This document shows, one piece after another, positions 35,347 to 44,198 of a stretch of 64,000 nucleotides of DNA. Source of the DNA: Methanobrevibacter sp. YE315 (GTDB lineage Archaea > Methanobacteriota > Methanobacteria > Methanobacteriales > Methanobacteriaceae); contig NZ_CP010834.1 of assembly GCF_001548675.1 (NCBI RefSeq), positions 426,001 to 490,000 of the forward strand, given 5' to 3'. Position 1 is the stretch's first letter; the number at the start of each line of letters is the position of its first letter. Made by a program: the position numbers and the translations under genes. The notes under the pieces are model-generated. The model worked only from the letters and a program-made list of their open reading frames with translations. It made no database searches and was not told where the DNA came from.

Positions 35347-35459
35347 TTTTATTCACTATTCTAATATTAAAAATTAGTATTATATTATTATTTTGTTATG
35401 CTGATTTTATAAAATTTCAATTACTTTTAAAAAAATAAGAAAAATAGAAATTAAATAAA

Positions 35460-35765
35460 TTAATTTCTACTTCTAACAATTTCTGCAACTGCATACCCTA
35501 CTCCTAGGGTTAGAATTGCACCAATCACCAGTGCTACGATTTGTAGTGCTTGGTTTTCGGGATCATTTGCAAATGCATAATCTGGGAAGATGGCATCAGG
35601 GATGCCTTTGATTTCTTCAATTGAGAAATCTTCAGCAAGTCCGGAATCTTCAGCGGACTTTTCAAGACCGTCAGGGTCACCAGATGCAATATATGGTGAA
35701 AGACAGCAAATTATAATACAAATGACCACTGCAACAACAATTAAGTATGTATCCTTTTTATCCAT
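35460..35765 (-). CDS. cbiN: Cobalt transport protein CbiN
   Basis: 101 residues from ATG 35765, preceded by GGAGAT; the longer frame (35780) would overlap cbiM needlessly. Two membrane helices (TYLIVVAVVICIIICCL and ALQIVALVIGAILTLGVGYAV) enclose an extracytoplasmic loop (SGDPDGLEKSAEDSGLAEDF) with the family's GxDGLEK-like element. It starts one base after the cbiM stop. CbiN helps CbiM load metal. Confidence 0.9.
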   Translation of the reverse strand: MDKKDTYLIVVAVVICIIICCLSPYIASGDPDGLEKSAEDSGLAEDFSIEEIKGIPDAIFPDYAFANDPENQALQIVALVIGAILTLGVGYAVAEIVRSRN

Positions 35766-35766
35766 A

Positions 35767-36399
35767 TTATGCATCTCCATTGTTCCATGCTAGTAAATCT
35801 GGTCTGAATTTGTCTAATGCTGCAAGGACAATTACGGTTAGTACTGCTTCGATTATTCCAATAAAGAAGTGGTATAAAACCATTGATGGGATACCAACAT
35901 TGAATGGGAAGGTTCCAGCAATACCCATTTCGATAGCACAGGCTAATGCCGCAATTACAGTTGCTAACCATGCTGCGATACCTGCTGCAGGGTATTTTCC
36001 GATTGTTCCTTGTAAGAATTTAAAGGTGTATAATCCGACAAATCCTCCAATGATTGCCATGTTCAATACATTTGCTCCTAAAGCAGTTATTCCACCGTCA
36101 CCAAATATCAATGCTTGGATAAGCAAAACAACGGTAAATACTATAACAGCAGCTTCTGGAGCTAAAAATACTATAGCTACGAGAGCTCCTCCAACCATGT
36201 GTCCACTGGTACCAAATGGGATTGGCATGTTCATGGACATGATTGCAAAGATACCTGCTGCGAGCACTGCTAAAAGAGGTATACGTTTTTCATCTAAATT
36301 AGATCTTGCCCATTTCACAGAGAAGTATAATGCAACAATTAAAATCACATAATATATGAGACATTGTGAAATAGGTATAAATCCGTCAGGTATGTGCAA
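35767..36399 (-). CDS. cbiM: Cobalt/nickel-binding subunit CbiM (TTG start)
   Basis: 210 residues. The open frame runs to 36444, but TTG at 36399 has GGAGG at 7 nt and gives the family N-terminus M-H-I-P-D-G-F-I-P. In solved CbiM/NikM structures the amino terminus and His2 bind the metal, so an N-extension would destroy the site. Six or seven membrane helices follow; further metal-binding histidine sits in GTSGHMVGGALVA. The product is the S component of the cobalt/nickel ECF transporter. Regulated by the operator/TATA element at 36612-36637. Confidence 0.9.
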   Translation of the reverse strand: MHIPDGFIPISQCLIYYVILIVALYFSVKWARSNLDEKRIPLLAVLAAGIFAIMSMNMPIPFGTSGHMVGGALVAIVFLAPEAAVIVFTVVLLIQALIFGDGGITALGANVLNMAIIGGFVGLYTFKFLQGTIGKYPAAGIAAWLATVIAALACAIEMGIAGTFPFNVGIPSMVLYHFFIGIIEAVLTVIVLAALDKFRPDLLAWNNGDA

Positions 36400-36656
36400 T
36401 TTTATTCCTCCATTTACATTGGGTAATACTTTTTTTGATTTCATTTATAAACCAAGTATTACTCAAAAGTATTATTATCTCTTATTTTTAGTAATATCAA
36501 GTTTGTTGGGAAGTTTATTAAGTTTAGTGGTTAATAACTTCGTTATGTTGCTTGACATTTAATATTTACATATATATAAGTATTTAAAGGTTATTAAAGT
36601 AATACTAATAAGTATTATTTTATATATTCAGTAATACTCGTGTCAAAAATATATGT
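36400..36656 (-). promoter_or_regulatory. cbiM leader with GTATTA/TAATAC operator across the TATA box
   Basis: GTATTA (36612-36617) and TAATAC (36632-36637) are separated by 14 bp containing TATATA, the presumed TATA box of cbiM, so a bound regulator would block it. This half-site geometry resembles NikR operators. Adjacent is a second dyad TAATACT (36600-36606) / AGTATTA (36611-36617), and AGTATTACT words recur at 36455-36463 and 36423-36430. The start expected near 36595 leaves a ~195-nt leader before the TTG. Confidence 0.55.
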
Positions 36657-37934
36657 CTAATTTTTGGAATTTACTATATTTAAAAAATAGATGAAAATGG
36701 CTATTGCAAAGTATAATAACACTTGAATATCTAAAATTCCGGTTTCAATGCCTAAAATGGTGTATGTCAAAATTAAACTATAAATGGCAATATAGAAGTA
36801 ATCTTTTGTTTTCTGCATTATTTTATATCCAATTCCAAGTATGAATCCTAAAAGTAACATTTCAACTGCCACTCCAACCTTACCGAAATCAACTACCATC
36901 TGGCCGATTAAAGTGGGTGTGACTGTAACCTCGGTTCTCCATGCAATAAGTTTTCCCACCATCATTCTAGGTCCTAAGTCACTTCCGGGAATGGAACTTG
37001 CCAGTAATTTTCCGTGGGTTATTCCAAAGTTTCCACCAATAAAATCAAGCAGGTTTAAAACATGCAGCGTGAAATCCGCTCTGGATTGCAGTGTGTAGAA
37101 AGGGCTTGTTGAAGAAGTTATTGTCATTTCTCCTAATGACCTAAAATACCCGATTCCTATGATTGCACCTACACCAATTAATCCGCCCACTACCACTTCC
37201 CATAGGGAAACGATATTTCCATAGAAACCTATTATAATTATGATTAGAAATGCTGCAAGCAGTGGTGTCCTATACCCTAGAAGCAATAATATTGCAACAT
37301 TCATGGCTAGCAGAAATATGTATCTGAATCTTGCTTGGGAGCGAGTAATCTTTTCATCCTGATAGTCTTTTAGATAAGCGCCAGCAACCAGGCAGGTTCC
37401 GGGAATTATTAAAAACACAGGCATTGTAAATGCGGGCTTAAGCAAATATCTTATTGATGGCTTTAAAAGAGGAATTCCTCCTACTGAAGCAATGCATATT
37501 CCGAAAAATACGATACTAACCAAAATCAAACAAAAACCGATTGAATATATGTCTTTTCTTTCAAATTGTATGATATTGAAGTCATCGTTAAAGAAGAATC
37601 TTGGAAGGATTGTTGATCCTATAAAAAATGCAATAAATGCAATCAGTAATGTAATAACTAAGCTTGTTGACGGTTTGTTTAAGGATAACATTAAAAAACC
37701 AGCAAATAAGAAAAGCACGATTAACGGATGGAATATGTGGTTTTTTAATATAACATTTTTATTTAAAAAGTTTATGAAATCTTCGCCAGGGTATAATTTT
37801 TTAAAATAGCTGTTTACCCATTGATCTTCAATAAATGACAAAATGGAAAAGATTGTGGTAAATAAGAAAGAGTTGTGAAATTCGTCACTAATTCTATTAA
37901 TTATTGAAGTTATTGTTGAATAAATAATGCTCAT
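36657..37934 (-). CDS. Polytopic membrane protein, oligosaccharide-repeat polymerase-like
   Basis: 425 residues from ATG 37934 (GTG/ATG at 37943 also open). About ten membrane helices in the pattern of O-antigen/oligosaccharide repeat unit polymerases: a cluster before a large loop (FRSLGEMTITSSTSPFYTLQSRADF...RMMVGKLIAWRTEVTVTPTL), which is the usual site of catalytic Arg residues. The neighbour at 37947-38717 is a single-anchor extracellular protein. It may build cell-surface polysaccharide; assignment is by topology. Confidence 0.55.
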   Translation of the reverse strand: MSIIYSTITSIINRISDEFHNSFLFTTIFSILSFIEDQWVNSYFKKLYPGEDFINFLNKNVILKNHIFHPLIVLFLFAGFLMLSLNKPSTSLVITLLIAFIAFFIGSTILPRFFFNDDFNIIQFERKDIYSIGFCLILVSIVFFGICIASVGGIPLLKPSIRYLLKPAFTMPVFLIIPGTCLVAGAYLKDYQDEKITRSQARFRYIFLLAMNVAILLLLGYRTPLLAAFLIIIIIGFYGNIVSLWEVVVGGLIGVGAIIGIGYFRSLGEMTITSSTSPFYTLQSRADFTLHVLNLLDFIGGNFGITHGKLLASSIPGSDLGPRMMVGKLIAWRTEVTVTPTLIGQMVVDFGKVGVAVEMLLLGFILGIGYKIMQKTKDYFYIAIYSLILTYTILGIETGILDIQVLLYFAIAIFIYFLNIVNSKN

Positions 37935-37946
37935 AGTGCACACAAC

Positions 37947-38717
37947 TTAAAAATTTCTAATATTTGTAATGTCATAACTGTTTTTTATATTTTCTAGTTG
38001 GCTGTCACTGCAGTTGTAAACTCTTATTGTAATGTCTCCAGTAACTCCGTTAATATTTCCAAGAATGGCATTAGCATCTTTAATATTTTGCATATTGGCT
38101 TTTTCAACTATTATCTGGTCATATGAATCTGTACCTGAATAGTGTATTGCCAATCTTTTATCTTGGGAGTTAATTTTATTCATTAACTCTTGGAATTTGA
38201 TTGAATCAACTGAGTCAACAGAAACTATGGTTGTAATTTCAAAATCAGTATCGGATAAATTTTTAGCTAAATCATTTAATGAGGTAATCTTTTCAGGCTT
38301 TGCAGTAAATTCAACTAAATTATCATATTTGCTGCCATCACTTTCAAGTGAAATGGTTTTGATATAAATGTCTGCATTTGGAACGTTTTTGTATAATCCT
38401 GCCAAATAGGTGGCATTGTTGGAATCAATCAATATTTTCACATCGGATCCACCATTATTTCCAATCCATTTAACAGTGCCGTTCAGAGTTATTTCTTCAT
38501 TATTGCTTGAATTGAAACCGTTAACGGTAGTTTTTACAATATTCCCGTCTTTATAATAATTTAGATATGTGTCCGGGATTTTGTTAATTGTTGACTCATC
38601 GAATGCAGTTTTCTGTATCTTTGAAGAGTCGTCAGCGGTAATATGTATAAATGCGAAAATCACTGCACAGATGACTAAGAATATTATAATGTAATCAATA
38701 ATGGTAAATTTTTTCAT
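37947..38717 (-). CDS. Membrane-anchored extracellular protein (DUF4330-like N-terminus)
   Basis: 256 residues. One N-terminal membrane helix (TIIDYIIIFLVICAVIFAFIHI) leads into a domain with GNIVKTTVNGFNSSNNEEIT, resembling DUF4330 proteins. The rest is beta/alpha-rich without cysteines. The 3-bp gap to the polymerase-like gene suggests joint translation. Role in envelope assembly is inferred from that link. Confidence 0.5.
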   Translation of the reverse strand: MKKFTIIDYIIIFLVICAVIFAFIHITADDSSKIQKTAFDESTINKIPDTYLNYYKDGNIVKTTVNGFNSSNNEEITLNGTVKWIGNNGGSDVKILIDSNNATYLAGLYKNVPNADIYIKTISLESDGSKYDNLVEFTAKPEKITSLNDLAKNLSDTDFEITTIVSVDSVDSIKFQELMNKINSQDKRLAIHYSGTDSYDQIIVEKANMQNIKDANAILGNINGVTGDITIRVYNCSDSQLENIKNSYDITNIRNF

Positions 38718-38726
38718 ATTAAAAAC

Positions 38727-38894
38727 CTAATCTTCATAAATTGCGCCTACAGGACAAACATCAACGCATTCACCACAGTTATCGCATTTGGTACTGTCAA
38801 TAATAATGGTATAGGCCTTTCTTTGGATGGCTTCTTCCATACAAACATCAATACAATCTTCACAAACTCCGCATTCTTCCATATCAACTTTCAA
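38727..38894 (-). CDS. Small two-cluster ferredoxin (TTG start)
   Basis: 55 residues, too short for most gene finders. The TTG at 38894 follows GGTGGATTAA; an internal ATG at 38882 is less well placed. Two Cys sets are present: CGVCEDCIDVC and CDNCGECVDVCP, the normal spacing for two [4Fe-4S] clusters, although the first set lacks the usual proline after its last Cys. Partner unknown. It lies downstream of no obvious operon, before the tRNA pair. Confidence 0.75.
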   Translation of the reverse strand: MKVDMEECGVCEDCIDVCMEEAIQRKAYTIIIDSTKCDNCGECVDVCPVGAIYED

Positions 38895-39068
38895 TTAATC
38901 CACCATCTGAATTTAATTTAAAAAATATATTATATGTAATATTTTTGATTATCTTAATATTTATATAGTTTGTTTATCAATATAAAATTGTAGTTTTTTA
39001 TATTCGCCTAATAAATGTCAAATAAGAGTAACATTTAAATACTATTGAATCAAATATTACTATTGTAT

Positions 39069-39151
39069 GCAAGGGTGCCCGAGCGGCCAAAGGGGAAGGA
39101 CTTAAGATCCTTTGGCATAGGCCTTCGAGGGTTCGAATCCCTTCCCTTGCA
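39069..39151 (+). tRNA. tRNA-Leu (UAA)
   Basis: Acceptor stem GCAAGGG/CCCTTGC with discriminator A; anticodon loop CTTAAGA gives UAA; a long variable arm (TTTGGCATAGGCCTTC region) and GGTTCGAATCC T arm mark a class II tRNA-Leu. No CCA is encoded. Confidence 0.95.
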
Positions 39152-39190
39152 CTATTTTATGATTTTGAGTATTTTTTTATTCCTGATATT

Positions 39191-39263
39191 GCCTTAGTGG
39201 CTCAGGTGGTAGAGCGCCACCTTGGTAAGGTGGAAGTCGGGGGTTCGAATCCCCCCTAAGGCT
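39191..39263 (+). tRNA. tRNA-Thr (GGU)
   Basis: Acceptor GCCTTAG/CTAAGGC with discriminator U; D arm GGCTCAGGTGGTAGAGC; anticodon loop CTTGGTAAG gives GGU; T arm GGGGGTTCGAATCCCCC. 39 bp downstream of tRNA-Leu, same strand. Confidence 0.95.
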
Positions 39264-39415
39264 TTCAGCTATTTTTCTATGGATTTAATATTCTTTTAAT
39301 TTCATTTTTTGAAGAGGGAGTAAATTATTATAATCAATTACCTTAAAGTTTAAATTAGTAGAAAATAAATAATATTCATAATATTATTTTGAGTATGTGT
39401 TGAAAGGTGAAAATG

Positions 39416-40294
39416 ATGAATTATAAAAAGATTGTATTAGTGGGTTTCATTTCAGCATTTGTTGCTATTTTAACTTCAGTGATGGGTGTTGCAGGAACAA
39501 TCATAGGTTCAGTTATTTCATCTGTTCTGTATAATATGCTTTCGGAAGCATTAGAAAAACCTATGGAGAATGCCAGTTTTGACACAAATTTTGAATGGGA
39601 TATTGCATACGTATTTCCTCTTGTAGTCATTGCTTTAATACAATTGCTTTTAATCTTTGCTTTGTTGGCCGAAGCAGGATTCTTACATTATGGCTTTGCC
39701 GAATTCTACTTTTCAATTCAAAATTTAGCCAATAATAATTTATATAAGATTTTAGGTGTTGCTTTATTGATTATGAGTGTTTATCCTTTAATCCTTAAGC
39801 CGGAACATGTAAAAAAAATTCATGGAATCATCATCGGATTTGTCGGTTTAGTATTTTTAGCACGTGGTTTTGTGGATATTGATAATAATATCACAAATCT
39901 TTATGATGGAGTCTTTTCACATTTTGATTTTCAGATTGCGGTTATTGCATTTATTCTGTTATTGATAGTTATTGTTAGAATCATACTTTCTGCAAAAAAC
40001 TCAGAAAACGAATTCAAAACAATGAAAAAAGAGATTAATAATGATAAAATCAATAATAATGGTGCAAGAATGGTTTATTCTTCTAAATCTGAGGATGCTC
40101 GACCAACTCAACCAAAACAAAAAGCACGTAAAATCAAACAGCAACCAGTTAAACCAAGACGTGATGCTGAAAAAGAGCATAAGGTTAATTTCAAAAACCG
40201 TGTTGAAGATGAAAAAGCAAATTCAAGCATAAACAAATCTTCAGAAAAAATTCATTTTGAATCTAATGATCTGCTAGAGGAATATAAGAAATAG
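39416..40294 (+). CDS. Membrane protein with basic disordered tail, upstream of PhoU-like gene
   Basis: 292 residues from ATG 39416 (ATG 39413 and GTG 39407 are in frame; GGTGA at 39406-39410 fits 39416 best). Five membrane helices are visible, ending at ~200 (IAVIAFILLLIVIVRIIL), followed by a ~90-residue lysine-rich, low-complexity cytoplasmic tail (KARKIKQQPVKPRRDAEKEH). No family is recognised. The HTH-PhoU gene starts 8 bp after its stop, so the two are probably cotranscribed; it may anchor or signal to that regulator. Confidence 0.55.
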   Translation: MNYKKIVLVGFISAFVAILTSVMGVAGTIIGSVISSVLYNMLSEALEKPMENASFDTNFEWDIAYVFPLVVIALIQLLLIFALLAEAGFLHYGFAEFYFSIQNLANNNLYKILGVALLIMSVYPLILKPEHVKKIHGIIIGFVGLVFLARGFVDIDNNITNLYDGVFSHFDFQIAVIAFILLLIVIVRIILSAKNSENEFKTMKKEINNDKINNNGARMVYSSKSEDARPTQPKQKARKIKQQPVKPRRDAEKEHKVNFKNRVEDEKANSSINKSSEKIHFESNDLLEEYKK

Positions 40295-40302
40295 AAGATA
40301 TC

Positions 40303-41190
40303 ATGAGCAAAAAAGATAAGACATTAACGGAAATCCTGGATTTTATTTTATATGAAAACCCCTCCACCCAAGATGAAATTGCTGAAAAGCTTGGGATAAC
40401 TCGCAGATATGTTACTCAATTACTTCAGCCTTTAATTAAAGACGGAACTGTTAAAAGGGCTTATGTAATTGATTTAAAACGTTATGAAGAAATTGCCGAG
40501 TCATTGGGTGATTATACCAGCTCAAAGGAAGCCACAGGTAATGTATTGTTAAATGACATGTTGTTGAACATGGCAAAGCATGTTCATTCACAGCTTGAAA
40601 CCTCATTTGACGCTGTTTTGGAATTTGATGAGAAAAAAGCTAATAAAGCTTTGGAAATGGATTTTGCCACAAATAACATGGTTGAAAAGATTAGAACTTC
40701 TGTTGAAACTATTGTCAGTATTAATCAGCGTTCCGAATTTTCAAAATCAATGCTTTACACTGAAGTTGCATATGACTTAGAAAGAATTGGGGATTATTGC
40801 GGCCATATTGCCAAGTTCGTCATAAATGATATTTATGAAATAGATGAAAATGTCTTGAAAAAACTTAAGAATATGTATAAAACAGCTCAGAAGATGATAA
40901 ACTTATCCATGAAAGCGTTCATTGAAGGAAAAACGGAATTAATGGAAGATTTAATGGAATTGGAAGATTCAATTCATATTCTCCAATCTAAAGCTATTAA
41001 TTTGATTGCAACTCAAATGGCTGAGAATTCTTTTGATGAAAAAGAGCGTTCTAATTATTTTATTTATTTGTTTAGGGTTATTAAAGCATTTGAACGTATG
41101 GGAGACATTTCTGTTGAAATCATGGATGTGTCTATAGAGTTTCATGAAAATATTCCAAGGTCAACTACTCCTAGAACTTTCAGGTACTAG
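40303..41190 (+). CDS. HTH-PhoU regulator
   Basis: 295 residues. Residues 8-60 form a winged/MarR-type HTH (STQDEIAEKLGITRRYVTQLL QPL). Residues ~90-285 contain two PhoU helical repeats with the metal-binding signatures ERIGDYCGHIA and ERMGDISVEI (E-R-x-G-D). PhoU proteins control phosphate transport; the fused HTH suggests a DNA-binding role, as in other archaeal PhoU homologues. No pst genes lie nearby. Confidence 0.8.
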   Translation: MSKKDKTLTEILDFILYENPSTQDEIAEKLGITRRYVTQLLQPLIKDGTVKRAYVIDLKRYEEIAESLGDYTSSKEATGNVLLNDMLLNMAKHVHSQLETSFDAVLEFDEKKANKALEMDFATNNMVEKIRTSVETIVSINQRSEFSKSMLYTEVAYDLERIGDYCGHIAKFVINDIYEIDENVLKKLKNMYKTAQKMINLSMKAFIEGKTELMEDLMELEDSIHILQSKAINLIATQMAENSFDEKERSNYFIYLFRVIKAFERMGDISVEIMDVSIEFHENIPRSTTPRTFRY

Positions 41191-41556
41191 GCAAATAATT
41201 ATTGCTTGACTGTTTCTTTAAATATTTTATTCAACTTTTTATTTTGTTGTTAAATTCTTTTTTTTATTTTATTTAAGTTAATTTTTCTAGATTTAAGTTT
41301 TAAATCTATTTAATGCTTGTTTTTATTGATATTGTTTAAAATTGGTGGCTAATCAAGAAAAATCATATTTATTTTTAGTTTGTTCTTTTTTGTCTAATTC
41401 AAAATATTTATATATTAATAATGATAAATTATCTAATCGGAAGGAAGGTTCCTTCCGACTAAGTATTCTATTAGAATTCATTTAGTCAAAATGGTTTTCC
41501 AATTTCCATGTTATTCAACAAAATGGAAATTATACTCAAAGAAATGATGTGAAAAA
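41191..41556 (+). promoter_or_regulatory. glnA promoter with NrpR-type operator and leader hairpin
   Basis: TTTATATA at ~41408-41415 is the TATA box. At 41437-41458 TCGGAAGGAA and TTCCTTCCGA form a perfect dyad with a 2-bp centre; it contains two overlapping GGAA-N6-TTCC sites, the known operator of the methanogen nitrogen repressor NrpR, and overlaps the expected transcription start. Further down AATTTCCAT (41501-41509) and ATGGAAATT (41523-41531) form a leader hairpin. The stretch upstream to 41191 is A/T-rich without other features. Confidence 0.75.
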
Positions 41557-42894
41557 ATGTCAGCAAAAGATAACAAATTAGACCAAATAATTAAAACAAT
41601 AGAAGAACATGATATAAAATTCTTGAAATTAGAACTAGCAGATATACATGGATTACCAAAAAGTATGGCAGTACCACTAAAAAATGCCAATGATGTTGAA
41701 GACATAGTAAATGACGGATTATTATTTGACGGATCATCCATAGCAGGATTGGCTTCAATCAATGACAGTGATTTACTTGCAAAACCAGACATCGACACCT
41801 TCTCAACAATTCCATGGAGACCTGAAGTACAAGGTACTAGTAGATTTATATGTGATATTTTCACCACAGAAGGAAAACCATATGATGGAGACCCAAGAGG
41901 TGTGCTTAAAAAATCATTACAATTAGCAGAAAAAAGAGGATACCAATTCAATATGGGTCCTGAACCAGAATTCTTCATTATAACAAAAGATGAAAACGGA
42001 AATTACATACCTGCAGATGAAGCTGAATACTTTGATGTAGAACCACTAGACCAAGGTACCGATATCAGAAGAGAAATCGTATTAGGTTTAGAAAAATTAG
42101 ATTTCAATGTAGAAGTAAGTCACCACGAAGTAGCAGCAGGACAACATGAAGTCGACTTTAAATATGCAGATGCTTTAAAAACTGCTGATGCTGTTATAAC
42201 ATTTAAAGAAGCTGTTAAAGCATTAGTTAATAAATTAGGATTTAAAGCAACATTCATGCCAAAACCATTCATAGGAATTAACGGTAGTGGTATGCATTGT
42301 AATCAAAGTCTATTTAAAAATGGGGAAAATATTTTCTATGACCCAGATGCTGAAAATCAAATATCACAAGAAGCTTTATACTTCATTGGAGGATTATTGA
42401 AACATGCGCCAGCTTTATCAGCAATATTATCACCAACCGTCAACTCTTACAAACGTTTAGTGCCAGGTTACGAAGCACCATGTTACATAGCTTACGGTTT
42501 CAAAAACAGATCAACTCTGTTAAGGATTCCTGCATCTCGTGGATTAGGTACAAGAATCGAATGCAGATCAGCAGACCCATCATGTAACCCATACCTAGCA
42601 TTCGCAGTATTGCTTGAAGCAGGTTTAGATGGTATGGACAATAAAATTGACCCTGGCGAACCAACTGAAGAAAACTTATTCGCACTTTCTGAAGACGAAC
42701 TTGCCCAAAGAGGAGTTAATAATTTACCAACAAGTTTATGGGAAGCATATCACTCATTAGAAGAGGATGACGTAGTCAAAAATGCTCTTGGTGAGAAAGT
42801 ATTCAATCAGTTCTATAACATCAAAAGAGCTGAATGGGATGCTTACAGAGTGCAAGTGTTCGATTATGAAAGAGATGAATACTTAAACGTGTAG
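41557..42894 (+). CDS. glnA: Glutamine synthetase
   Basis: 445 residues, GSI-alpha length (no adenylylation loop). Motifs: [19 protein letters not shown], the ATP site [33 protein letters not shown], and [17 protein letters not shown]. Ligates ammonia to glutamate with ATP in the cytoplasm and feeds the glutamate synthase operon that follows. NrpR-type operator upstream. Confidence 0.96.
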   Translation: MSAKDNKLDQIIKTIEEHDIKFLKLELADIHGLPKSMAVPLKNANDVEDIVNDGLLFDGSSIAGLASINDSDLLAKPDIDTFSTIPWRPEVQGTSRFICDIFTTEGKPYDGDPRGVLKKSLQLAEKRGYQFNMGPEPEFFIITKDENGNYIPADEAEYFDVEPLDQGTDIRREIVLGLEKLDFNVEVSHHEVAAGQHEVDFKYADALKTADAVITFKEAVKALVNKLGFKATFMPKPFIGINGSGMHCNQSLFKNGENIFYDPDAENQISQEALYFIGGLLKHAPALSAILSPTVNSYKRLVPGYEAPCYIAYGFKNRSTLLRIPASRGLGTRIECRSADPSCNPYLAFAVLLEAGLDGMDNKIDPGEPTEENLFALSEDELAQRGVNNLPTSLWEAYHSLEEDDVVKNALGEKVFNQFYNIKRAEWDAYRVQVFDYERDEYLNV

Positions 42895-43265
42895 ATTATT
42901 TTCATTTATTTGAGTATTATTGGTGGTCACTTTAAAACTCATTTTTTAAATTGGCTGCCAATTAAATTAAGATTTTTTCGGGAGGTTGAAAAAATAAGCA
43001 AAGCGTTGGATAATGTAAACTAAATTTATTGTTTTTAAAATTTTAAAATTATTATTTTAAGGCATATGGTAATTTTATAGTATTAGTTATTAGGCATATT
43101 GTAAATTTGAAATCAATTTTAGGATTATTATTTTAAGGCATATGGTAATTTTATAGGCATATGATGAATCAAAAGGTGCCGAATTTAAAATAAGATCAAC
43201 AATTAATTGATTGGAATTTGTTTTAAATTAACTTAGTATACGTTTATTTTATTTGGAGGCATAAA
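42895..43265 (+). promoter_or_regulatory. Glutamate synthase upstream region with 33-bp direct repeats
   Basis: ATTATTATTTTAAGGCATATGG plus the next 11 bases occurs at 43048-43080 and again at 43124-43156 (period 76). The core AGGCATAT(G/T) occurs four times (near 43060, 43092, 43136, 43155). A palindrome AATTGG/CCAATT (centre CTG) lies near 42951-42965. No coding sequence; probably operators or a UTR for the glutamate synthase operon. Confidence 0.5.
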
Positions 43266-44183
43266 ATGTGTGGAATAGCAGGTGTAATATACAAAGATAA
43301 AAAGGCTCATCCTGTAGGCGAAGCATTAACATCAATGTTGGAATCTTTACAACATAGGGGTCCGGATTCAGCAGGTTATGCAATCTATGGGAGTTTAAAT
43401 TTTCCTGAAAATTATTATCAATTAAATATTGAAGTCAAAAGAAGAAGAGGAGCTTTAGACAATTTAAAATCATTATTAAATCAGATAAGTCCAATATTCG
43501 AAGAGGAATTAATCGAGTCTGTAGGGGACTCAGATGTATATAAATGCAAAATAGTATTGGATGATTTTTCTCTTTTACAGCCATATATAAGAGAAATAGA
43601 CGAACTTGCAAATGTGAGGGTTATCAACGGTTCACATTCATTTGAAATGATAAAGGACACTGGAAAAGTAAAAGACATTGCAGAACGATTCGATGTTCAA
43701 AGTAGGATGGGAACACACGGAATAGGACATACCCGTTTTGCAACAGAAAGTGGTGTAGACCGCTACCATGCACACCCATATCAAAGTTACATCATACCGG
43801 ATATAACTGTAGTGCACAATGGACAAATCACCAATTACTGGAAAATAAGAGACCCATTAGAAAGAAAAGGACATACTTTTGAATCATTTAATGATACAGA
43901 ATGTATTGTTCATTATATGGCCGATAAACTTAACCAAGGCTATAAATTGGAAGAAGCTTTAGACCAAGCTGTAATCGATTTGGACGGCCCATTTTCAATA
44001 TTGGTCGGAACACCTAATGGGATTGGTATTGCAAAGGACAAACTTGGTCTAAGGCCTGGTGTAATGGTGGAAACCGATGAAATTTTTGCGATAGCTTCAG
44101 AAGAAATGGCATTGCATAATGTAATAGATTCCGATCAAATAGAGCAAATAGCTCCGGGCGAAACAAGAGCTTATACCATCTGA
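43266..44183 (+). CDS. Glutamate synthase amidotransferase subunit
   Basis: 305 residues. Begins MCGIAGV, so Cys2 is the nucleophile after Met removal. Ntn-type class II glutamine amidotransferase motifs follow: LQHRGPDSAGYAIYG, GIGHTRFATESG, VHNGQITNYWKI and FNDTECIVH, then PFSILVGTPNGIGIAKDKLGLRPG. It hydrolyses glutamine and channels ammonia to the FMN subunit at 45938-47425. First gene of the split archaeal glutamate synthase operon. Confidence 0.85.
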   Translation: MCGIAGVIYKDKKAHPVGEALTSMLESLQHRGPDSAGYAIYGSLNFPENYYQLNIEVKRRRGALDNLKSLLNQISPIFEEELIESVGDSDVYKCKIVLDDFSLLQPYIREIDELANVRVINGSHSFEMIKDTGKVKDIAERFDVQSRMGTHGIGHTRFATESGVDRYHAHPYQSYIIPDITVVHNGQITNYWKIRDPLERKGHTFESFNDTECIVHYMADKLNQGYKLEEALDQAVIDLDGPFSILVGTPNGIGIAKDKLGLRPGVMVETDEIFAIASEEMALHNVIDSDQIEQIAPGETRAYTI

Positions 44184-44198
44184 TAAGGGGGTTTATCC

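Noticed and set aside
35741..36352. Long ORFs opposite or out of frame with cbiM
   Set aside because: Shadows of a conserved membrane protein gene; no independent start or family.
36400..36444. 15-residue N-extension of CbiM
   Set aside because: The ribosome site fits TTG 36399 and the metal-binding N-terminus requires it.
39069..39263. tRNA pair considered as provirus attachment site
   Set aside because: They lie 15 kb from integrase, are intact, and no partial tRNA copy was seen near 23.6 kb.
42980..43022. Tiny frame after GGGAGG (ATA-SKALDNVN-stop)
   Set aside because: No standard start codon; only nine residues; more likely leader sequence of the glutamate synthase operon.
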